Made by a program: the position numbers and the translations under genes
Shown: positions 16,705 to 25,444 of the stretch, in pieces
How positions within the stretch are numbered: position 1 is the stretch's first letter
Layout of the letters: every line of letters starts with the position of its first letter
Assembly: GCA_022601195.1 (NCBI GenBank)
Contig: JAHZIX010000037.1
Location: forward strand, 1-39,628
Length of the DNA: 39,628 nt
Source of the DNA: Deltaproteobacteria bacterium
GTDB taxonomy: Bacteria > Acidobacteriota > Thermoanaerobaculia > Multivoradales > JAHZIX01
Reading direction: 5' to 3'
The notes under the pieces: model-generated
The model's database searches: none
The model's input: the letters and a program-made list of their open reading frames with translations, nothing else
Told to the model about the DNA's origin: nothing

Positions 16705-19495
16705 CGTTGAAAAAGCGGAGCTAGAGATCGTGAGTCGAGAAGACCTGAGTCGAGAAGACCAGAGCGAGGCAGACCGGAGCCAGGAGGACCGGAATCGAGA
16801 CAACTCTGACAGCGGCCAAGGATTCACCGCTTTGGCGAAGGCGGACCAGGTCTTCGCTCATGCTCTCAACCTGGAGGGAGCGAGGCGGAAGGAGTTCGTG
16901 GAAGTCGCCTGTGGGGAGGACCAAGAGCTTCGAGAGCAAGTCGAAAGCTTGATTCGAGCCGCTCTAGAGACTCACTCTCTCCTGCGCCCCGGAGGCGCTG
17001 CCAACACTGGCCTGCTGAACCATCTCCCCGGGCAGCATCTGGAAACCCAGGCTCTGCAGGAGGGGGCGATCCTCGGAGATCGCTACCGCATCGTCCGGCG
17101 CCTGGGGGCTGGGGGAATGGGGGTTGTCTATCTGGCGGAACGGGCCGACGGCCAATTCCAACATCAGGTGGCCTTGAAGGTGATTCGTGCCGGCGCCAGC
17201 CGTCAAGCAGCGGATCGGTTTCTCCGCGAGAGACAGATCCTAGCGGGCCTGTCGCACAAACATATCGCTCGTCTTCTGGACGGAGGGGTCAGCGCAGCGG
17301 GCCAGTCCTACCTCGTGATGGAGTACGTCGACGGCGAGCCCATCGATAAATATTGCCGCACCAACGGCCTTGGAGTCGAAGACCGTCTTCGGCTGCTGTG
17401 CGATGTCTGCGCCGCGGTACAGGCAGCCCACCTACAGCTCATTGTCCACCGGGATCTGAAACCCTCAAATATTCTGGTCACCAGGGATGGAGAAGTGAAG
17501 CTGCTGGATTTTGGTATCGCCAAGCTGCTGCCGTCGGAGGAAGCCGCAGACCTGACCGCTGGGCATGCCATGACCCCGCAATATGCCAGTCCGGAGCAGT
17601 ACCGTGGAGAAGGAATCACCGTTCTGTCCGATGTCTACCAACTCGGTTTGGTGGCCTATGAAGTGCTCTCGGGAGCCCGGCCTTACGAAGTCTCCACGGC
17701 TACACCGCAGGAGGCGGCCCAGCGGATTTGTGAGCGAGATCCAGACAGGCCGAGTGCTGCGGCCCTAACCGGTGGGAGCGGTTCTGAAGCCCAGGAAACT
17801 GTCGACACGGTGCCCTCCAACCGGTCTTTGGTGCTCTCCATCGGTCGAGAGCTCAAGGGAGACCTCGATGCCATCGTCCTCAAGGCCCTCAGCAAGGAAC
17901 CGGAGCGACGCTACTCCTCTGCGGCTCGGCTGCGAGAAGACATTGAGAACCATTTGGCGGGAAGGCCGGTCTCCGCACGGCCAGCGAGCCTGAGCTACCG
18001 CACGGGCAAATTCCTGCGCCGCCACAGAGTGGCGAGTGTCGTCGCTGGCCTGGGTCTGGGGACCCTAGCGATTTCCTCTCTGCTGTTTACCCAGGGGCTG
18101 GCCCGGGAGCGCGACCGCACTGCCCTGGAACGGGACCGTGCGGCCGGGGAGGCTCGCCAGGCGGAGGAGGTGGTGCGCTTTCTAACCGATCTATTCGATG
18201 TATCGGATCCGGAGCGAATCGCACCGGAGGACGTTTCCACCCGAGAGCTTCTCGAACGGGGCGCTTCTCGCATCGATCAGGATTTGAAGGATCAACCCCT
18301 AGCCCGGGCGAGACTCATGGTCGCCTTGGGAAAGATCTACAACAATCTCGGCAACTACCAGCGCGCCAAGGAGCTGCTGGAGCCCTCCCTAGAGGTCTTG
18401 GCGAGCCATCCGGATGGGGGAGCGGCAGCCCTCTCAGAGGGTCTCTCCACCCTGTCCCGAGTGGAGATCCTGTTGGGCAACTACGAAAGCGGACTGCAGG
18501 TTAGCCAACGAGCCTATGACCACCACCTCAAGACCCTACCGACGGGGGATGTGCGGATTACCAAGAGCCTGGGCTGGATCGGTACCAGCCTCAACTTTTT
18601 GGGACGCTACTCCGAAGCCGAAGAAATTTCGGCCCGTGCCGTGGCTCTGGCCAGGGAAGGGGGAGTGGAAGGGTCCGACATGAGCGAATACCTGGCAAAC
18701 CAGGGTTCCATTCTCACCAAGTTGGGGAGGGTGCTGGAGGCTAGGGAGTTGTTTCAGGAAGCTGTAGATCATGCGACGGAGGCCTTTGGACCGGATCACC
18801 CGAGCATCGCCCGGCACCTCACCAATCTCGGCATCACCTACGGATACGTTGGGGACCATGAGCAGGCCCTGGCCATCAACCTCAGAGCTCTCGCCATCCA
18901 AGAGAAGGCCCTTGGCCCCTCTCACGCGGACGTCGGCGTGAATTTGGTCAATATCTCCAAGAGCTATGAATCATTGAGCCGTTGGGCGGAAGCGGAAGAG
19001 GCTGCTAACCGGGCGATTCAGGTTCAGGAGGAAGCTCTCGGGCCCTCCAACCCGGTGGTGGCAGTGGCCTTGTTGAACCTTTCGGGGCTCTATGTCAAGA
19101 CCGGCCGGGCTTCGGCCGCTGAGGGCCTCGCCCGCAGAGCTCTGGAGATCCAGGAGGAGACCCTGGCGCCGAATCATCCTTACCGGGGGATGTCCTGGCA
19201 GAGTCTCGGGGAGGCCCTCATGGCCCTGGAGCGCCAAGGAGAGGCGGAGGCGGCCTTTGTACGTGCCGTGGAGATCTTGGAGGCTGGCTTTGGCCCGAAC
19301 CATCCGATGGTCGCCTGGCCCCTTCTTGCCCTAGGGAAAGCTCATCATCAGCGAGGAGAGCTGAAGTTGGCGGAGAGATTTCTAAAACGAGCCGTGGACA
19401 TTCGCCAGGATGCCGAGACGGTGAGTGAGGAGGAGAGGCAAGAGACCCTCGAGGCCTACCAGGCCTTGCAGCGGGAGAAGAGCGAAACGCCCTGA
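16697..19495 (+). CDS. Membrane-anchored Ser/Thr protein kinase with C-terminal TPR repeats (kinase 2)
   Basis: This paralogue of kinase 1 has 932 residues. The start is a GTG at 16697 without a clear ribosome site, so the exact start is uncertain. The first 35 residues are a charged run (SREDLSREDQ and variants) absent from kinase 1. The shared segment GFTALAKADQVFAHALNLEG follows. The kinase domain (from about 130) keeps LGAGGMGVVYLAE, VALKV, HRDLKPSN (H251, D253), DFG and TPQYASPEQY, so it should be active. A transmembrane segment lies near 442-464, followed by a duplicated charged motif (ARERDRTALERDRAAGEARQ), then TPR to the end. Unlike kinase 1 it has no sigma gene of its own. It lies between hydrolases 2 and 3, consistent with duplication of a kinase-hydrolase unit. 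Confidence 0.9.
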   Translation: MPDVEKAELEIVSREDLSREDQSEADRSQEDRNRDNSDSGQGFTALAKADQVFAHALNLEGARRKEFVEVACGEDQELREQVESLIRAALETHSLLRPGGAANTGLLNHLPGQHLETQALQEGAILGDRYRIVRRLGAGGMGVVYLAERADGQFQHQVALKVIRAGASRQAADRFLRERQILAGLSHKHIARLLDGGVSAAGQSYLVMEYVDGEPIDKYCRTNGLGVEDRLRLLCDVCAAVQAAHLQLIVHRDLKPSNILVTRDGEVKLLDFGIAKLLPSEEAADLTAGHAMTPQYASPEQYRGEGITVLSDVYQLGLVAYEVLSGARPYEVSTATPQEAAQRICERDPDRPSAAALTGGSGSEAQETVDTVPSNRSLVLSIGRELKGDLDAIVLKALSKEPERRYSSAARLREDIENHLAGRPVSARPASLSYRTGKFLRRHRVASVVAGLGLGTLAISSLLFTQGLARERDRTALERDRAAGEARQAEEVVRFLTDLFDVSDPERIAPEDVSTRELLERGASRIDQDLKDQPLARARLMVALGKIYNNLGNYQRAKELLEPSLEVLASHPDGGAAALSEGLSTLSRVEILLGNYESGLQVSQRAYDHHLKTLPTGDVRITKSLGWIGTSLNFLGRYSEAEEISARAVALAREGGVEGSDMSEYLANQGSILTKLGRVLEARELFQEAVDHATEAFGPDHPSIARHLTNLGITYGYVGDHEQALAINLRALAIQEKALGPSHADVGVNLVNISKSYESLSRWAEAEEAANRAIQVQEEALGPSNPVVAVALLNLSGLYVKTGRASAAEGLARRALEIQEETLAPNHPYRGMSWQSLGEALMALERQGEAEAAFVRAVEILEAGFGPNHPMVAWPLLALGKAHHQRGELKLAERFLKRAVDIRQDAETVSEEERQETLEAYQALQREKSETP

Positions 19496-19830
19496 ATATC
19501 AGTTCCTTTATGGTCGGTGGTCCCACTGCCCGAAAGCCGTTCAGAAGACCTAGGGGATAGGGAGTCGCTGGCTGTTCCCCGCAGGTCCTTACCTGGAATG
19601 CCGATCGCTGGTGAGCCTGAAGATCCAAGCCCGATCTGGACATATTCACTCATCAGTCTCGCCCCTGCCTCACCCCTGCCTTGCGCTGTCCTCGAGCCTC
19701 TGGAGAACCCCTGGCGCCGCCCGTTGTTGAAGCCCGTTATCGAAGCCAAGAAGTACCGCTACCAACTAGGGTGGAGATGCTCTGTGGCCGATCCATGACT
19801 GGCTAGAAGGAGCGCCTCGTGTCAGGAGTT
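19496..19830 (+). other. Intergenic stretch between kinase 2 and hydrolase 3 leader
   Basis: No gene is supported in these 335 nt. Open frames on both strands lack ribosome sites and family motifs. The leader hairpin of hydrolase 3 begins just after, at 19836. I see no clear promoter, so hydrolase 3 could be read through from kinase 2 or have its own unrecognised promoter. Confidence 0.5.
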
Positions 19831-19835
19831 GGCTC

Positions 19836-19893
19836 CCTTTCTCGTGGAGAAGAAATAGGAGGGAAGTACCCTCCCTCTCTTCTCATAGAAAGG
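19836..19893 (+). promoter_or_regulatory. 5' leader hairpin burying the Shine-Dalgarno (copy 3)
   Basis: CCTTTCT at 19836-19842 pairs exactly with AGAAAGG at 19887-19893, the ribosome site 7 nt before the ATG at 19901. Inside it GAGAAG pairs with CTTCTC and GGAGGG with CCCTCC around an AAGTA loop. The inner stems differ from those of copies 1 and 2 on both arms, which is covariation rather than simple sequence copying. The TTCTC-GTG-GAGAA alternative hairpin is also present. Confidence 0.75.
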
Positions 19894-19900
19894 AAATCTC

Positions 19901-22111
19901 ATGTCACGTGATAACTTGTTCTTAAGACCCATTACATCTGCTGCGGGCGAGGAAACTAGGTGGCCTGCCCTCCTGGTAGCTCTCGGCCTGGCCATCTGCC
20001 TGGCTTTTTCGCCTCAAGCTTTCGCAGTGATCTCCATTCCCCCCATCAACTGTGGTGGCACCTGTTCCCCCATCGTGATCGATGGCGAGGTGCAGCCGGT
20101 GGAGTTCGCCAACGGTGTCAAGCTCCCCATGCAGGACTTTGTCACCGGCACCTTCAACGGTGAGCTCTTCCTGGCGGTGGAAGACGGGCTCCTGTTCATC
20201 GGCATGCGGTTGCCGAAGACCGATGTCGGAGAGTTCATGCTCTATTTCGACAGCAACCGCACGGATACCCTCTTTTCCAACCTCCCAAGCGCTCTCGAGC
20301 CCCGCTCCGAAGACCGCCAGCTGTGGTTCGAATACCAGACGGAAGACTTTCCAGCGCTGGCCGAGCCTGTGCAGAGCATGGGCCAGAACGGCGGTTGGGT
20401 CGATGTCACCAATCCCGCTGACCTGTGGGAAATCAAAGTGGGTTTTGCGAAACCCCAGGACGATCCGGACTTTGTTCATGTGGAGATCCGGGTGGACATG
20501 AAGCCGGCTTCGGCGACTGTAAGCGAACCGCTGGATAGTGGCATTTTCGGCCTCGGCATTCACCACATGGCCGGAGACGGCGCTTTCCAGAACCTGCCTA
20601 GTGGTTTGGTGCCCCCTCAGGACGAGCAGACCCTCACTTGGGAGACCTTGTTGTTTGCCTTCCCGGAGCTAATCCCTCTGAGCGTGGCCTCATGGAATAT
20701 CGGTCAGTTGCCCATCGTGCCGGACGGCGGTGCTGGAGAACCGTCGGACTTCGCCCCCCTTTTAGCCCAGAAAGAGATCATTTGCATCAACGAGGCTTGG
20801 ACCGATTCGGATAGCAACGAGTTATTTGAAAGTCTCAACGATGAGCGAAAGATCCTCGGTCTGGGGCCGGTCCAAGCTGTGGGGCTGGGGCCCGACGACG
20901 AAGGTGGGCAGGACACAGGTCTATTATTGTTGTCCTCTCGACCCTTTATCGAGTACGAAATTCTCGAATACGACGCGGATAATTGTGCTGGTTGGGATTG
21001 TGAGCAGGATAAGGGCGTCATCTGGGGCCGGATCCTCTTCGAAGGGGGAGCACCGACCTTTGGAGATGGCCAGCAACCGGGCAATGCGGATCACTTTATC
21101 GACGTCTATTGCACTCATCTCCAAGCCGGCGGTGACCACTCGGCCATTCGGTCGAAGCAATTGGATGAGCTCAAGCATTTCATTGACACCACGCGGGCGA
21201 AGGACCGCCCGGCCATCCTCATGGGGGACTTCAACGTCGTTGGAGATCAGCCCTCCGTGCCGTCCAGCGAGTACCCAGGCCTGCTACAGAAGCTCGATAT
21301 CGCAACGGTAACTCCCTTCGACGCGGTGAATACCTGGGTTTCCAGCAACTACGATCTTGGAACCTTCCCGCAGCTGGTCAGTCCCACGGCGCCCCTAACC
21401 GGGACCAGCATTTCCGATGGAGAGTGCTCCTCGAGCATCTTGAGTGATCTCTTGGGAGGCAGGCGGTTGGACTACATTCTGGCCCTTCCAGCTCCTCAGC
21501 TGTGGCCCTCCTGGGGTATTGCCCTGGCACCCACTTACAGCGTCAATCCCGGGTTCGTACCCACGGTTTCCGACGATGAATGCCTTTCGGACCACGCCAT
21601 GGTGCAGGCGGATTTTTCCCTCGTCAAGACAGAGCTGCCGGGGGCTTGGAATCCCACCAAGAGCCATCGCATGACCTTTCGAACTCTGCAGCTGACGGAT
21701 CACGCTTCGGGAGGGTGCTGTGCTGATTGGTACACCAAGGAGATTCGCATCGGAAACTCTAAGGCAGACTTTTCTGATGAGGAAACCCCGGATGGAGACG
21801 TGGTCAGTCCCGGTTGGTTGGTCCACCGCTCCATGTCGGGAACGGAAGTGGAAGATCTCAAACTAGAGGTCTGGGAGGCCGATTGGCCGAGCTCCGACGA
21901 TTTATACGATGCTTCCGCCCACGGCAAGAACGCCCGCTTTCGCTTCGAACATTTCTCTGGACTGTGGGAGGAGAGCGATTTCAACGCGAATCCGGTGACC
22001 AGCATCGGTAGTTTTGCCGACTTTCCGAATGGAATGACTTGGACCACTCAAGGAGAAGGGTCCGATGACTTCGCCACGGTGGTGCATGCTCTAGAGGCAG
22101 AGGAGGAGTAG
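19901..22111 (+). CDS. Secreted endonuclease/exonuclease/phosphatase-fold hydrolase, paralogue 3
   Basis: The third paralogue has 736 residues and is more diverged than copies 1 and 2. It has a signal peptide (LLVALGLAICLAFSPQAFA), the beta-rich N-terminal region (CGGTCSPIVIDGEVQP, then LFLAVEDGLLFIGMRLP), the catalytic motifs ASWNIGQ, CINEAW, YCTHLQ, MGDFNVVG, RLDYILA and LSDH, and the conserved C-terminal region with LKLEVWEADWPSSDD. A Cys pair in the C-terminal region (GGCCADW) is shared with copy 1, while copy 2 has GGYCADW. It follows kinase 2, as copy 1 follows kinase 1. A leader hairpin precedes it. Its 3' end is convergent with the LysE-type gene across a hairpin. Confidence 0.88.
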   Translation: MSRDNLFLRPITSAAGEETRWPALLVALGLAICLAFSPQAFAVISIPPINCGGTCSPIVIDGEVQPVEFANGVKLPMQDFVTGTFNGELFLAVEDGLLFIGMRLPKTDVGEFMLYFDSNRTDTLFSNLPSALEPRSEDRQLWFEYQTEDFPALAEPVQSMGQNGGWVDVTNPADLWEIKVGFAKPQDDPDFVHVEIRVDMKPASATVSEPLDSGIFGLGIHHMAGDGAFQNLPSGLVPPQDEQTLTWETLLFAFPELIPLSVASWNIGQLPIVPDGGAGEPSDFAPLLAQKEIICINEAWTDSDSNELFESLNDERKILGLGPVQAVGLGPDDEGGQDTGLLLLSSRPFIEYEILEYDADNCAGWDCEQDKGVIWGRILFEGGAPTFGDGQQPGNADHFIDVYCTHLQAGGDHSAIRSKQLDELKHFIDTTRAKDRPAILMGDFNVVGDQPSVPSSEYPGLLQKLDIATVTPFDAVNTWVSSNYDLGTFPQLVSPTAPLTGTSISDGECSSSILSDLLGGRRLDYILALPAPQLWPSWGIALAPTYSVNPGFVPTVSDDECLSDHAMVQADFSLVKTELPGAWNPTKSHRMTFRTLQLTDHASGGCCADWYTKEIRIGNSKADFSDEETPDGDVVSPGWLVHRSMSGTEVEDLKLEVWEADWPSSDDLYDASAHGKNARFRFEHFSGLWEESDFNANPVTSIGSFADFPNGMTWTTQGEGSDDFATVVHALEAEEE

Positions 22112-22129
22112 GCTTTGAGAGTCCTGAAG

Positions 22130-22158
22130 CTCCTCTCCACAGCAGGTTTGGAGGGGAG
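22130..22158. terminator. Hairpin between convergent hydrolase 3 and LysE-type genes
   Basis: CTCCTCTCC at 22130-22138 pairs with GGAGGGGAG at 22150-22158, with one G-U pair and an 11-nt loop. It lies in the 70-nt gap between two convergent stop codons, the expected place for a bidirectional terminator. There is no long U-tract on either side. Confidence 0.4.
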
Positions 22159-22181
22159 TGACAGGCTGGGTGGAGGTGGCT

Positions 22182-22808
22182 TCAGGGCGACGCGGTCTCA
22201 AAAGCCTGCCAAAGGAGAACGATTCCCAAAAGAGCCAATTGAATACCAGCCACAGCCAGCACCCGTCCATACCAGGGCCCCTTGAGGTATCTGCGGCCTC
22301 GCGCCGCCAGCCAAGCGATGCTCATCTTGCAGCCGACGATGAGGGGAAAGAAGCCCAATAGGAAGGCGGAGGCATGAAGGGGACTTTTCTGCCAAGCGTC
22401 GAAAAGGATGGGTCCTCCTACGGCGACCCAGAAGAGCCATGGGTGAGGGCTCAGGGTATTGACTGCAAATCCCTGCCAGAGGTCCCTGGGGCCGCCTTCG
22501 GTGTCGGTGGTGGTGAGACTCGCGCCTTGGGATTCCATCAAGGTCTTGAGACCCAAATAGCAGACGAAGCCACCGCCGGCGAGAGAGAGAAATCGTAGAA
22601 AGCTGGCAGGAAGGCTGCCTAAGGCCAGCAGAGACAAGAGGATGACTGGGGCATCGGTCATCAACGGAGCCAGAGCCACGCGGGCACCGGAAGCAAAACC
22701 TCGCTGTAGGGAGGTCGTTAGAACCAGGGTGGTTAGGGGCCCGGGGCTCACCCCGGCTGCAAATCCAAAGCTGGCGCCGAGGGCCAGCAAGCTTCCTACC
22801 GTTTCCAT
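22182..22808 (-). CDS. LysE/RhtB-family exporter
   Basis: The protein has 208 residues. The N-terminal motif FAAGVSPGPLTTLVLTTSLQRGFASG (residues 16-41) is the LysE/RhtB signature, and six hydrophobic segments are spread over the length, as usual for the family. Members export amino acids such as lysine, arginine, threonine or homoserine across the inner membrane using the proton gradient; the substrate here is not determined by sequence. The ATG at 22808 is overlapped by the end of a short Lys/Arg-rich frame (22796-22858). The gene is convergent with hydrolase 3 and divergent from the efflux operon at 23081. There is no LysR-type regulator nearby. Confidence 0.85.
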   Translation of the reverse strand: METVGSLLALGASFGFAAGVSPGPLTTLVLTTSLQRGFASGARVALAPLMTDAPVILLSLLALGSLPASFLRFLSLAGGGFVCYLGLKTLMESQGASLTTTDTEGGPRDLWQGFAVNTLSPHPWLFWVAVGGPILFDAWQKSPLHASAFLLGFFPLIVGCKMSIAWLAARGRRYLKGPWYGRVLAVAGIQLALLGIVLLWQAFETASP

Positions 22809-22858
22809 CGAACTAGCCTTTTCATCGATCTCGTTTTCAGTTGAACTAGCCTTTTCAT
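22796..22858 (-). CDS. Possible Lys/Arg-rich leader peptide overlapping the LysE-type gene
   Basis: An ATG at 22858 opens 20 codons reading MKRLVQLKTRS then MKRLVRWKR and a TAG at 22798-22796, thirteen bases into the exporter gene and in another frame. Nine of the 20 residues are Lys or Arg. The peptide is built from a duplicated segment. The ribosome site before it is weak (AGAAGAG). Such a peptide could sense charged Lys or Arg tRNA or couple translation of the exporter; this is inference. Confidence 0.35.
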   Translation of the reverse strand: MKRLVQLKTRSMKRLVRWKR

Positions 22859-22864
22859 CGATCT
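22810..22864. repeat. 22-bp direct repeat at 33-bp period before the LysE-type gene
   Basis: The same 22-bp segment (starting GAACTAGCC and ending ATCGATCT on the plus strand) occurs at 22810-22831 and 22843-22864. Read on the minus strand it covers the likely ribosome site of the exporter (AAAAGG 8 nt before its ATG) and duplicates it. The 33-bp period is a multiple of three, so the short frame passing through it stays open. Confidence 0.9.
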
Positions 22865-23080
22865 AGCTCTTCTGGAACCCGGTCCTTTCTTGGGGCAGTG
22901 TGCCACGATGGGAGGCTTGCCGCATACCCTTGGTGTCGTAGTCGAATTGAAGGATAATTAGCGATGTCTTGAGGAAGGTAATTCTGTAGAGACAACTTTT
23001 TGAGGCGATCTGAGTTAATATCCGCCAACGAATCAATCGAGTCGTTTGCGGTAGTTGCTCACTAGGAAGGGAAAGCGGTT

Positions 23081-25444
23081 TTGAATAGGCTTCTCGTCTT
23101 ATTGTTCGTGGCTTGGGCGTTCTTATTTGGGGATTTCGCAGCCGTACCTCTGGCCGCAGAAGAGGCCACCGTCGTCGCCCTCATCGATGATGGTCCCTCG
23201 GCGCAACAAATCGAATTCCAGGAGCTATTCCAACGGGAGTTGGTGGCGTTGACGGAAGGCGAGTTCCCGGTCGAATTCCGGCGTCTTCAGGGGGATTGGA
23301 GTCAGCAAGGAGTCAATGCGGCGGTGGAAGAGGCTTATGCCGATCCACAGGTCGACATGGTCCTGGTCACCGGTTTCATTGCCAACCAGATCGTTTCTCT
23401 CCGGGACTCCTTTCCCAAACCGACCTTTCTGCCCTTGGTGCTCGACGCCGACCTATTGGACCTTCCTCGGGAAGGTCGGGGGAGCGGTCGAACCCATCTC
23501 AACTACCTTTCCAACGAGGTCGATTTCCAGGTCAACTTAGATACCTTTCATTCCGTCGTTCCCTTCGACCGCTTGGGCCTATTGGTGGATGGCGCCGTGC
23601 TCCAGGCCATCCGAGAGGTGGGAGCCGAGACCCAGCAGGTGGCCGCTGAGCTTGGCGTCGAGTTGGTGATGATTCCCTATACGGATCCTTCCGCCGAGTT
23701 GGTGGACCTCATCCCGGAAGATGTCCAAGCGGTGATGATCGATAGCCTGGGCCGACTTTCGGAGCCGGCGGTGGAGCGTCTGGTCGCCGGTCTGATCCGC
23801 CGCCGAATTCCCAGCTTTTCTCTCTATGGGGATTCCCATGTCGCCCAGGGCATTCTGACTACGGATACGCCGGATTCCGACTTCAACCGCCTAGCTCGGC
23901 GGGCCGCCCTCAATATGCAGGCGGTGATGTTGGGGGAAGCCGCCAGCGACCAACCGGTGGATTTCGAAGGCAAGCGGAGGCTATTTCTGAATATGGCTAC
24001 CGCCCGAGCCATCGATGTCTGGCCGCGTTATGAGATTTTGGTAGAAGCTGTGGTCTTTGGCACCGACGAGCAAAACGGTGGCCCTCGCTGGACCTTAGGG
24101 GACGTGGCCCAAGAAGCGGTCCGAGGCAATCTAGATCTGTTGGCACAGCGCTACGGCACCGATGCGGGGGAGCTGGACATCCGCGAAGCTCGCGCCAGCC
24201 TCTTGCCGCAGATCTCCGTGGACGTCAGCACGACCCAGCTGGACGGCAGCTCTTCTTCCGTGGTGGCGGGGCAGGTAGCGGAGCGATCGACCTCTGGCAG
24301 TCTTGGGGTCAGTCAGATCTTGTGGTCGGAGCCGAGCCGCGCCAATGTCGCTATTCAACAGCAGGTTCAGCGCGGCCGCCTAGCGGAGCTGGAGCGCTTT
24401 CGTCTCGATACGGTGCAGCTGGCGACGGTGGCTTTTCTCAACATTCTTCGCTCCGAGACCCAGCTTCGGATTCAACGCAATAACCTCGAGCTCAGCCGGG
24501 AGAACCTGGAGCTCGCCCGGGATCGAGTCAGGTTGGGTTCCGCCAATGCTTCCGATGTCTATCGTTGGCAGAGCGAATTGGCCAACGCCCAGCAGAACGC
24601 CATCGCTGCCCGCACCGATTTGCTGCGGGCTCGGGAAAACCTGAATCGTCTGCTTCACCGCCCCCTGCAGGAGCCCTTCGTTCTGGAACCGACGACCCTC
24701 GACGACCCCTCTCTGCTGATCGAACAAGGGGATCTGGACACGCTCATCGACAATCCCAAAGCCTTTCGCCGCATGACCGAGTTGATGGTCCAATTGGGCC
24801 TCGAGAGATCCCCGGAGCTCACCTCCATTCGAGCCTCCATCGCCGCCAAGGAGCGGGAGCTGGCCTCTAACAAGAAGGCCTACTACACCCCTTCTGTCTC
24901 CTTGAGTGGCCAGCTAAGTCGCATTCTCGAAGAGGATCGTCGAGGTGACGTTTCCCTTCAAGGAGATGATGATTGGTCCATCGCTCTGTTGGCGAGCTTG
25001 CCGTTATTTCAAGGGGGAGCGCGGAAAGCCAAGGTGACCCGCGGTGAGCTCGAGCTGAAGCAATTGCAAACCCAAGCCGCTTCCACCGCTGAGCAGATCG
25101 AACAGTCGATTCGCTCCAACCTCCATCTGGCCAATGGCAGTTTCAATAGCATCCCATTGGCTCAAAACGGAGCGCGGGCAGCGGAGCAAAGCTTGGAGTT
25201 GGTGACCGACTCCTATTCCCAAGGGGCGGTGAGCATCATTGAATTGCTGGATGCCCAAAGTGCAGCGCTGACAGCAGACCAGGCCGCCTCCAATGCGGTT
25301 TACAACTTTCTCATCGACCTGATGAACGCCCAACGAGCCACCGGTCGGTTCGACTTCTTCCTAGGGCTTTCGGAACGCAGTGATCTACTCGACCAATTGA
25401 GGACCTATATTTCTACCGGGAGCTGGGGTCATGAAGAGAAATAG
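23081..25444 (+). CDS. Outer-membrane efflux channel (TolC family) fused to an N-terminal periplasmic-binding domain
   Basis: The start is TTG at 23081, with AGGAAGGGAAAG before it as ribosome site. The protein has 787 residues, well above the 420-500 usual for TolC-family proteins. After a signal peptide (residues 1-25, ending near LAAEE), residues about 28-330 resemble ABC-transporter substrate-binding proteins of the ABC_sub_bind type: VVALIDDGPSAQQ, VDMVLVTGFIANQIV and VQAVMIDSLGRLSEPA follow its Rossmann-like alternation. Residues about 345-760 are TolC-like, with paired long helices (RIQRNNLELSRENLELARDR, then GSANASDVYRWQSELANAQ, and QSLELVTDSYSQGAVSIIELLDAQ). It is the first gene of an RND efflux operon and overlaps the adaptor gene by 14 nt. 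The extra domain may bind a ligand in the periplasm; this is inference. Confidence 0.87.
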   Translation: MNRLLVLLFVAWAFLFGDFAAVPLAAEEATVVALIDDGPSAQQIEFQELFQRELVALTEGEFPVEFRRLQGDWSQQGVNAAVEEAYADPQVDMVLVTGFIANQIVSLRDSFPKPTFLPLVLDADLLDLPREGRGSGRTHLNYLSNEVDFQVNLDTFHSVVPFDRLGLLVDGAVLQAIREVGAETQQVAAELGVELVMIPYTDPSAELVDLIPEDVQAVMIDSLGRLSEPAVERLVAGLIRRRIPSFSLYGDSHVAQGILTTDTPDSDFNRLARRAALNMQAVMLGEAASDQPVDFEGKRRLFLNMATARAIDVWPRYEILVEAVVFGTDEQNGGPRWTLGDVAQEAVRGNLDLLAQRYGTDAGELDIREARASLLPQISVDVSTTQLDGSSSSVVAGQVAERSTSGSLGVSQILWSEPSRANVAIQQQVQRGRLAELERFRLDTVQLATVAFLNILRSETQLRIQRNNLELSRENLELARDRVRLGSANASDVYRWQSELANAQQNAIAARTDLLRARENLNRLLHRPLQEPFVLEPTTLDDPSLLIEQGDLDTLIDNPKAFRRMTELMVQLGLERSPELTSIRASIAAKERELASNKKAYYTPSVSLSGQLSRILEEDRRGDVSLQGDDDWSIALLASLPLFQGGARKAKVTRGELELKQLQTQAASTAEQIEQSIRSNLHLANGSFNSIPLAQNGARAAEQSLELVTDSYSQGAVSIIELLDAQSAALTADQAASNAVYNFLIDLMNAQRATGRFDFFLGLSERSDLLDQLRTYISTGSWGHEEK

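Noticed and set aside
22810..22864. Direct repeat as an attachment site of a mobile element
   Set aside because: The copies are only 11 nt apart and there is no integrase, transposase or tRNA nearby.
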